Positions 58,589 to 64,000 of a DNA stretch of 64,000 bases are shown one piece after another. The translations under genes were made by a program, and so were the position numbers. Origin of the DNA: Ruminococcus sp. (GTDB lineage: Bacteria; Bacillota; Clostridia; Oscillospirales; Ruminococcaceae); assembly GCA_017397925.1 (NCBI GenBank), contig JAFQHO010000026.1, positions 1 through 64,000 of the forward strand. Reading direction: 5' to 3'. Under the pieces are notes generated by a model. It worked only from the letters and a program-made list of their open reading frames with translations. It did no database searches and had not been told where the DNA came from. Within the stretch, counting starts at the first letter, position 1, and every line of letters starts with the position of its first letter.

Positions 58589-61216
58589 TTATTTTACAAA
58601 TTCCTTTACGATATCAGCAAATGAAGCAACAGCCTCGTCAGCCTTTGCTACATCGCCCATACCAGCCATAGCGCTGTCGGGACGTCCGCCGCCCTTACCG
58701 CCTGTTACTGCGGCTGCCTGCTGTACAAGCTTTCCTGCGTGAGCGCCTTTTTTCAGAGCCTCTGCTGTACATACACAGTAGAGTGTACCCTTTTCGCCGT
58801 TTATACCTGCAAAGAGAGCGATAATAGCCTCAGCCTTATCCTTTACGCTGTCGCCCATTTTGCGGAGTGCGTCGGGAGCTGTTCCGTCTGCTCTTGCAGC
58901 GATAACCTTAACTCCGTTTACTTCAACGGCATTGTCGAACATAGCAGCTGCCTTAGCGTTTGCAGCCTGCTGTGCAAGGCTTTCAAGAGCCTTTTCCTTT
59001 TCCTTTAACTCAGCTGTAACAGCTGCGCACTTCTCGGGAAGCTCATTTATATTTGCAAGCTTTAATGCGCCTGCTGCCTTTACGATAGTATTCTTGTATT
59101 CGTTGAGAAGCTCAAGAACTCCCATACCTGTAACAGCCTCAATACGTCTTACACCTGCTGCTACGGAGCTTTCGGAAACTATTCTGAAAAGTCCTATCTG
59201 TGCTGTATTTGAAATATGTGTACCGCCGCAGAATTCAACTGAATTATCAGCAGTTACAACGCGTACTGTATCGCCGTACTTCTCGCCAAAGAGAGCCATA
59301 GCTCCGAGCTTTCTTGCCTCGTCAATGGGCATTTCTTCCATTGTAACGGGGAGAGCCTTCATAATTTCTGCATTTACAAGAGCCTCAACCTTTGCGATTT
59401 CCTCAGCTGTAAGTCCGCTGAAATGGTTGAAGTCGAAACGGCAAGCCTTGTCGTTTACAAGCTGACCTGCCTGATGAACGTGGTCGCCTAAAACCTCACG
59501 GAGAGCGTACTGGAGAAGATGTGCAGATGTATGATTCTTCATAATAGCCATTCTTCTCTCGCTGTCGATAGCAGCTGTAACCTTGCCGCCCTTTGTGAGT
59601 GTACCCTCAGTAACAGATGCAATGTGGAGGAAATGTCCCTCGGACTTGATTGTATCAGCTACAGCGGCTGTATTTGCTCCGTCGCCGATTGTACCTGTAT
59701 CGCCTACCTGTCCGCCGCTTTCAGCGTAGAAAGGAGTTTTATCGAGTACGATTACAACATCATCGCCCTCGTTTGCAGAGTCAACCTCAGCGCCGTCCTT
59801 GTAGATAGCAAGGATTTCAGCCTCTGCTGTGAAGTCTGTATAGCCTGTGAACACAGTCTTTTCAGCCTCTACCTTTATGCTGTTGTCAGCCCAGGATGAG
59901 CCTGCCTTTGCAAGGTGGTCTGCCTTAGCCTTGGCTCTCTGCTCCTGTGCAAGCTCCTTGAAGCGGTCAACGTCAACTGTAAAGCCCTTTTCCTCGCAGA
60001 TTTCAATTGTGAGGTCAATGGGGAAGCCGTATGTATCGGAAAGTCTGAATGCGTCATCGCCTGAAAGAACAGTACAGCCGTTTTCAGCAAGTGCTGCTGT
60101 ATAGCTGTTGAGCATTTCAGTACCCTTGTCAACTGTCTTTGCGAAAGCTTCTTCCTCAACGCCGATGATTTTCTTGATGTAATCGCGCTTTTCAGCAAGC
60201 TCGGGATATGCGCCTGCATTTTCATTTATCACAGTATCGCATACCTCGCAGAGGAAAGGACGTGTAATTCCTAAAAGTCTGCCGTGACGTGCAGCGCGTC
60301 TTAACAGACGGCGGAGAACGTAGCCTCTGCCCTCATTGGAGGGGAGTATACCGTCGCCTACCATAAATGTAGTGCTTCTGATATGGTCGGTAATAACGCG
60401 GAGAGAAACGTCTGTCTTTGCGTCTGTTTTGTATGATACTCCTGCAATTGAGGAGATGTGCTTCATAATATTCTGAACGGTGTCAACCTCGAAGATATTG
60501 TCAACGCCCTGCATTACACAAGCAAGTCTTTCAAGTCCCATACCTGTGTCGATGTTCTTGCTTTCCATTTCTGTGTATGTGCCGTTTCCGTCGCTGTCGA
60601 ACTGGCTGAAAACAAGGTTCCATATCTCGATAACGCGGTCGATATCGCTTGCCTGCTCGAAGTTCTCAAAAGGACCATAGGACTCACCGCGGTCGAAGTG
60701 GATTTCGCTGCAGGGGCCGCAGGGACCTGAGCCGTGCTCCCAGAAGTTATCCTTTTTGCCGAGGCGGATAATTCTGTCTTTAGGAATGCCGATATTATTC
60801 ATCCAGAGCTGTTCAGCTTCGTCATCGCTTTCGTAAATAGTAATCCAGAGGCGGTCTGCAGGAATTTCAAGTGTGCCTGTAAGGAACTCCCAAGCCCATT
60901 CGATAGCCTCAGCCTTGAAGTAATCGCCGAAAGAGAAGTTACCGAGCATTTCAAAGTATGTGCCGTGACGTGCTGTCTTACCAACGCTCTCGATATCGGG
61001 AGTTCTGATGCACTTCTGACAAGTTGTAACTCTCACATTTGGAGGAACAGCCTGTCCGAGGAAGTATTTTTTCAGAGGAGCCATTCCTGAGTTGATGAGA
61101 AGAAGGCTCTTATCACCCTGTGGAACAAGGGAAGCACTTGCCATTCTTGTATGATTCTTACTTTCAAAGAATGAAAGATATTTTTCACGAAGGTCGTTTA
61201 AACCTGTCCAGTTCAT
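58589..61216 (-). CDS. alaS: Alanyl-tRNA synthetase
   Basis: 875 aa, full length. The class II core begins 'NWTGLNDLREKYLSFFESKNHTRMASASLVPQGDKSLLLINSGMAPLK'. The editing domain has HTSAHLLQ and 'EFCGGTHISNT' with the zinc Cys and His, and a DHHA1 domain closes the C-terminus ('VTGGKGGGRPDSAMAGMGD'). The ATG at 61216 with AAGGAG is chosen over an in-frame ATG at 61249. Codon use is that of a highly expressed gene. It heads an 11-kb, ten-gene minus-strand run ending at 50230. Confidence 0.97.
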   Translation of the reverse strand: MNWTGLNDLREKYLSFFESKNHTRMASASLVPQGDKSLLLINSGMAPLKKYFLGQAVPPNVRVTTCQKCIRTPDIESVGKTARHGTYFEMLGNFSFGDYFKAEAIEWAWEFLTGTLEIPADRLWITIYESDDEAEQLWMNNIGIPKDRIIRLGKKDNFWEHGSGPCGPCSEIHFDRGESYGPFENFEQASDIDRVIEIWNLVFSQFDSDGNGTYTEMESKNIDTGMGLERLACVMQGVDNIFEVDTVQNIMKHISSIAGVSYKTDAKTDVSLRVITDHIRSTTFMVGDGILPSNEGRGYVLRRLLRRAARHGRLLGITRPFLCEVCDTVINENAGAYPELAEKRDYIKKIIGVEEEAFAKTVDKGTEMLNSYTAALAENGCTVLSGDDAFRLSDTYGFPIDLTIEICEEKGFTVDVDRFKELAQEQRAKAKADHLAKAGSSWADNSIKVEAEKTVFTGYTDFTAEAEILAIYKDGAEVDSANEGDDVVIVLDKTPFYAESGGQVGDTGTIGDGANTAAVADTIKSEGHFLHIASVTEGTLTKGGKVTAAIDSERRMAIMKNHTSAHLLQYALREVLGDHVHQAGQLVNDKACRFDFNHFSGLTAEEIAKVEALVNAEIMKALPVTMEEMPIDEARKLGAMALFGEKYGDTVRVVTADNSVEFCGGTHISNTAQIGLFRIVSESSVAAGVRRIEAVTGMGVLELLNEYKNTIVKAAGALKLANINELPEKCAAVTAELKEKEKALESLAQQAANAKAAAMFDNAVEVNGVKVIAARADGTAPDALRKMGDSVKDKAEAIIALFAGINGEKGTLYCVCTAEALKKGAHAGKLVQQAAAVTGGKGGGRPDSAMAGMGDVAKADEAVASFADIVKEFVK

Positions 61217-61281
61217 ATAGTATTTCTCCTTTTGCCTTATGGCATACAAAAATTAAATGGTACAAAAACCCATACAGTATA

Positions 61282-61310
61282 ATTATAGTATTGATTGAAA
61301 GAAATGTCAA
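61282..61310 (-). promoter_or_regulatory. Promoter of the alaS operon
   Basis: On the minus strand TTGACA (61310-61305), a 17-bp spacer, and TATAAT (61287-61282): a consensus promoter. The leader to the ATG is only about 60 bases, too short for a T-box. Confidence 0.9.
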
Positions 61311-61384
61311 GGCTTTTGAGTAAAAATATCATCAGCAAACCTCTGAAAACTTCCCTCTCATCACAAATATCAATTACTGTGCTG

Positions 61385-62548
61385 TCAGAATATAATTCCT
61401 TCCCTGTTTGTGACCTCTGCCTGTATTGTCATTTTTTTAGTATTGTTTGAGTTTGATAGATATATTGTGTAGGATATGCCGTCTTTGTTTTTGGCGTTAT
61501 ACTGCACATAGCCGCCCTTTTCGGCAACAGATACTGTATAGCCCAGTGCCTTGAATACTGCTTCAAATTCTTTAAATGAGGAGTTAACAGTAATGCCGTG
61601 TACCATAACCAATGGGTCAGTAATTTCAATTTTTGTTATATATTGTCCTCCGTCAGCGTAGTCAGGGTATGCTGAAACGAGATATGTAACGTAATATTCG
61701 GGTTTTGTTACGTTTCCTTCACTATCTGTAACAGGTGAATAGCCTTTGCCGTAGTATTCTTTTGCACCCATCCAGCCGCTGACGCTCTTATACTGTGACA
61801 TATCTGTATTTTCTACATTTTCGGTTATCTGGAATTCAAGGAAAGTATATTTTTTATCAATAAGGTTATCTTTAATCAGCTTTTCCCTCATCAGACAGAT
61901 ATCGAATACATCAATCTTGCCGTCGTCGTATAAATCGGCATTTCCCCAGTGTTTAACTTCAATATCCTTTTTGCCAAGCATCCATCTCTGCATTGTAACA
62001 ATATCTGCAATACCGAACCTTCCGTCAAGGTTTACATCGCCGTCGGGGTCAGGAAGGGGGAATCCACCCATAATCGGCGGAATTTCTTCTGTTGTGGTTG
62101 TAGTACTCTCGATGTACTCATCTGGCGGCAGAGGGACTCCTGCTAAAGGCGGATCTATGTATTCATCGGGTGGTAACGGTTCTCCTGCCAATGGCGGTAT
62201 GACAGTGGTTGTTGTTGGCGAAATATATGTTCCTGCCAATGGCGGTGTGACAGTGGTTGTAGTTGGTGAGGTATATGTTCCTGCAAGTTTTGTTGCGGTC
62301 GGGGTCGTTGTTGTGGTATAGGTGCCTGCAAGCATTGTTGTATCAGGTACTGTTGTGGTTTGCGGCTCAATATAATCGTCAGGGGGCATATAACCACCGT
62401 CTACAGGCGGATATTCTTCTGTGGGTGCCATTGTGTCTCCGACAGTTGCGAAGATTTCCTCTGAGGCTGCGCCGGCAGAGACACCGGTTGATGCACTCAT
62501 AGCAGCTGCTGCTAAAAGTGCGGTTATTTCCTTTGTAAACTTTCTCAT
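61385..62548 (-). CDS. Secreted dockerin protein with Pro-Pro-Leu-Ala-Gly repeat array (candidate radical SAM substrate)
   Basis: 387 aa. A signal peptide (about 1-28) leads into a low-complexity array at 47-165: PP-V/L/I-x-G units at 47-52, 73-75, 88-90, 104-106, 120-122, 135-137 and 158-162. They alternate with Thr runs and with LPPDEYI/MPPDDYI blocks. A classical dockerin (about 168-226; DVNLDGRFGIAD and DLYDDGKIDVFD, with Trp189 in the first helix) and a C-terminal domain of about 160 residues of unknown type follow. The array resembles a multi-core peptide substrate more than a plain linker. It lies 19 bases downstream of a radical SAM/SPASM gene with GGAGG before its ATG. The dockerin implies cohesin or surface attachment. 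Confidence 0.8.
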   Translation of the reverse strand: MRKFTKEITALLAAAAMSASTGVSAGAASEEIFATVGDTMAPTEEYPPVDGGYMPPDDYIEPQTTTVPDTTMLAGTYTTTTTPTATKLAGTYTSPTTTTVTPPLAGTYISPTTTTVIPPLAGEPLPPDEYIDPPLAGVPLPPDEYIESTTTTTEEIPPIMGGFPLPDPDGDVNLDGRFGIADIVTMQRWMLGKKDIEVKHWGNADLYDDGKIDVFDICLMREKLIKDNLIDKKYTFLEFQITENVENTDMSQYKSVSGWMGAKEYYGKGYSPVTDSEGNVTKPEYYVTYLVSAYPDYADGGQYITKIEITDPLVMVHGITVNSSFKEFEAVFKALGYTVSVAEKGGYVQYNAKNKDGISYTIYLSNSNNTKKMTIQAEVTNREGIIF

Positions 62549-62567
62549 AGTATTTCCTCCATTCTTG

Positions 62568-63536
62568 TTACTTGTTTTCTTTTGCTATTATTTCAAGTGC
62601 AGTTAGAATATGCACCTGTTCTTCCATACAAGCGGCTTCTGAAATATCCCTTACAGTGCCAGTTGTAGCCATTTTGCGGCAGGCGCAGGAGTTGCTGCAG
62701 TAATTGATTATTTCACAGCCTGCACATCTGTCTGATACCATTGAATAATCGGGATGCTCTTTTCGTGCTTTTTCGGCTTCAATTCCGACATAAATGTTAC
62801 CGCAGCGATATTCCGGTATATTCTGAAACTGCACACAGGGGTAGAAATTGCCGTCCCAGTTTATGAATACCTTTTTTTTGCAGATTTCGCAGCTTCCGCG
62901 GATGTTTTCCCTGATGTTCTTCTTTTTTACCGCAAGCTCATACATATATAAATCTTCAATTTCAGCAATTTTACGCCATTGCTCCCTTAAAATATCGCCG
63001 AAACTGTCGGGATTTTCGGGTCTCAGAAAGGCGTCCATTGCCGCTGATATCTTTTTAACTCCAAGATTTTTCAGATACATAACATTGTTGTACAGTTCTG
63101 GAAGAGTTTCTTCCGTATAAACAAGCTGTACAAGTGTTTCGGGCTGATATTTCAGCAGCAGCTTCAGATTGGCGTCAAGAAGTGCTGTATCAACGCCTCT
63201 TTCGGTGCATTTAATGCCGTCGTGGGACATATTTATGATAACTTTCCTGTCAATACACCACTTTATAAATTCTTCGTCAAGGAGCGTTCCGTTTGTCGTT
63301 ATAACAAATTGCTCTGCTTTGAGATTTTCGCAGTAAAATTTAACAATATCTTTATAAAGCAGGGGCTCACCGCCGAAAAGATATACCGTCCCTGCGTTGC
63401 CCTGCCGATTGACGAAATCGGATATTTTTACCATTGTTTCTTCGTTGATATGCCCATATTCAGTGTTTAAATGCCTTTCATAGCAGTAACTGCATTTCAA
63501 ATTGCACTTGTTTGTTATGCTTATAGTATAATCCAA
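62568..63536 (-). CDS. Radical SAM/SPASM domain peptide maturase-like enzyme
   Basis: 322 aa. The radical SAM 4Fe-4S site is C-x3-C-x2-C at Cys11, Cys15 and Cys18. GGEP (55-58) and 'FVITTNGTLLD' follow in the barrel. The C-terminal SPASM-like region has Cys216, 219, 234, 245, 271, 274, 280, 284, 286 and 303, enough for auxiliary clusters. This build is shared by anaerobic sulfatase maturases and RiPP maturases. Being in one transcript with the repeat/dockerin protein makes that protein the likely substrate. The start codon is TTG 63536, supported by GGGGTGA at 63547-63541 (minus); no ATG fits. Confidence 0.88.
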   Translation of the reverse strand: MDYTISITNKCNLKCSYCYERHLNTEYGHINEETMVKISDFVNRQGNAGTVYLFGGEPLLYKDIVKFYCENLKAEQFVITTNGTLLDEEFIKWCIDRKVIINMSHDGIKCTERGVDTALLDANLKLLLKYQPETLVQLVYTEETLPELYNNVMYLKNLGVKKISAAMDAFLRPENPDSFGDILREQWRKIAEIEDLYMYELAVKKKNIRENIRGSCEICKKKVFINWDGNFYPCVQFQNIPEYRCGNIYVGIEAEKARKEHPDYSMVSDRCAGCEIINYCSNSCACRKMATTGTVRDISEAACMEEQVHILTALEIIAKENK

Positions 63537-63676
63537 AAAATCACCCCGCTCTTATTACATAATTACCCATTTTACTTACATTATATCATATAAATATAAA
63601 TATTTCAAGGGGTTTCCTCAATATATTTCACGGAATAGTAAGGGAAAATCTGTCAGTAAAATATGTGTAACTTGCT

Positions 63677-63714
63677 TCTACTTATATTGTAGAATAAAAA
63701 TAAGCGTTTGTCAA
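63677..63714 (-). promoter_or_regulatory. Promoter of the radical SAM operon with TCTAC-N7-GTAGA dyad
   Basis: On the minus strand TTGACA (63714-63709), a 17-bp spacer, and TACAAT (63691-63686). The -10 box lies within TCTAC-N7-GTAGA (63693-63677). The arrangement and sequence are shared with the promoter at 18743-18780, so the two could answer to one regulator. It leaves a leader of about 140 bases before the TTG start. Confidence 0.75.
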
Positions 63715-63832
63715 TAGGTTTTTGCATTTTTGTATGATTGCACAAAAAATGCTTTGTGATTTGTTGATTTTGACAATAAAAACTGCGGATATTATCCAAA
63801 TTAAAAGCAGATAATACCAACGAGGTGATATT

Positions 63833-64000
63833 ATGCGTAAACGCGGAGAAAACGGTATTCTTATTCTTGCGATTTTTTTCTTCTTTATCTTTTTTGGCAT
63901 ATCTCTGAATTTTCTGAAACTGTCTCAGAAAAGGGAATACGTCCGAACTGCGGCTGATAGCTCTTTTATTACAATACAGGCAGGGGACAGCGGCGGTACT
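63833..64000 (+). CDS. Truncated membrane protein gene at the window edge
   Basis: 56 codons are visible from ATG 63833 with GAGGTG upstream; the frame is still open at the end. A basic start (MRKRGENG) is followed by a very hydrophobic helix (about 9-31, Phe/Ile-rich), then a hydrophilic part 'KLSQKREYVRTAADSSFITIQAGDSGGT'. This fits a bitopic membrane or exported protein. No family can be named from this fragment. A TTGACA at 63770-63775 upstream lacks a good -10 box. Confidence 0.7.
   Translation, partial: MRKRGENGILILAIFFFFIFFGISLNFLKLSQKREYVRTAADSSFITIQAGDSGGT

Noticed and set aside
58860..59465. 201-aa plus-strand open frame inside alaS
   Set aside because: It is antisense to the alaS editing domain; the translation is Ser/Ala-rich low complexity.
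61217..61310. T-box leader before alaS
   Set aside because: A consensus promoter leaves only about 60 bases of leader, too short for a T-box, and no T-box motif is present.
61917..62335. Microsatellite or CRISPR-like repeat in the Thr/Pro region of the dockerin protein
   Set aside because: The repeats are in frame, encode the PPLAG/TTTT array and lack uniform spacers; they are part of the coding sequence.
63770..63798. Consensus promoter for the last, truncated gene
   Set aside because: TTGACA is present but the hexamer at 17 bases is TATCCA and the better TATTAT lies at only 14 bases; not reported as a feature.
1..64000. Prophage, insertion sequence, toxin-antitoxin pair or CRISPR array
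   Set aside because: No integrase, transposase, phage structural gene, Cas gene or regular repeat-spacer pattern was seen on either strand.

Overview
The window looks like a chromosome segment of a spore-forming, low-to-mid GC Clostridia member close to Ruminococcus (Oscillospiraceae). The evidence is a complete spoIIIAA-AH locus, three secreted proteins with dockerin modules, a sugar ABC importer, a GH42 beta-galactosidase, acetate kinase, and Firmicutes-style housekeeping operons with strong Shine-Dalgarno sites. The genus is an inference. I see no phage, transposase, plasmid or CRISPR signature.

Left part (1-13,100): a CAT-anticodon tRNA and a double helix-hairpin-helix (ComEA-like) protein come first. 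A strong promoter then feeds a structured RNA that ends in an intrinsic terminator directly before speD. The following polyamine locus carries two spermidine routes: AdoMet decarboxylase/spermidine synthase with arginine decarboxylase and agmatinase, and carboxyspermidine dehydrogenase with carboxynorspermidine decarboxylase. Between them sit three tandem DUF3592-like membrane proteins, two small Sm-like proteins and a lipoprotein cyclophilin. A phosphatase and an amidohydrolase follow.

Middle (13,100-32,340): a dockerin protein, tRNA-Leu(CAA), an ECF sigma factor with a very large putative anti-sigma protein, ackA on the minus strand, a tRNA-modification operon (tmcAL, C39-like lipoprotein, HAD phosphatase, mnmA, trmN6-like, rsmI), a PHP phosphoesterase, a DUF218 protein, a dockerin-bearing papain-like protease, and a three-gene sugar ABC importer with a long leader.

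Right-middle (32,340-50,200): spoIIIAA-AH is preceded by a sigma-E-like promoter. A long plus-strand operon follows (Asp23-like, nusB, TsaD-like, xseA, xseB, ispA, dxs, tlyA, nadK, argR, recN, phosphatase). A 164-bp element with inverted-repeat ends separates it from the GH42 gene and dtd.

Right part (50,200-64,000): an 11-kb minus-strand operon runs alaS, HIT, PRTase, comEC, holA, rnmV-like, MBOAT, DHHW-like, SDR and a membrane protein. In this operon the MBOAT and DHHW proteins have lost their expected catalytic residues, and ComEC lacks the metal motif of its nuclease domain. Upstream on the minus strand, a radical SAM/SPASM enzyme is co-transcribed with a secreted dockerin protein that carries a Pro-Pro-Leu-Ala-Gly repeat array. 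I consider this pair the strongest candidate for an undescribed system, namely modification of a cell-surface or cellulosome-type protein. A truncated membrane protein gene closes the window.
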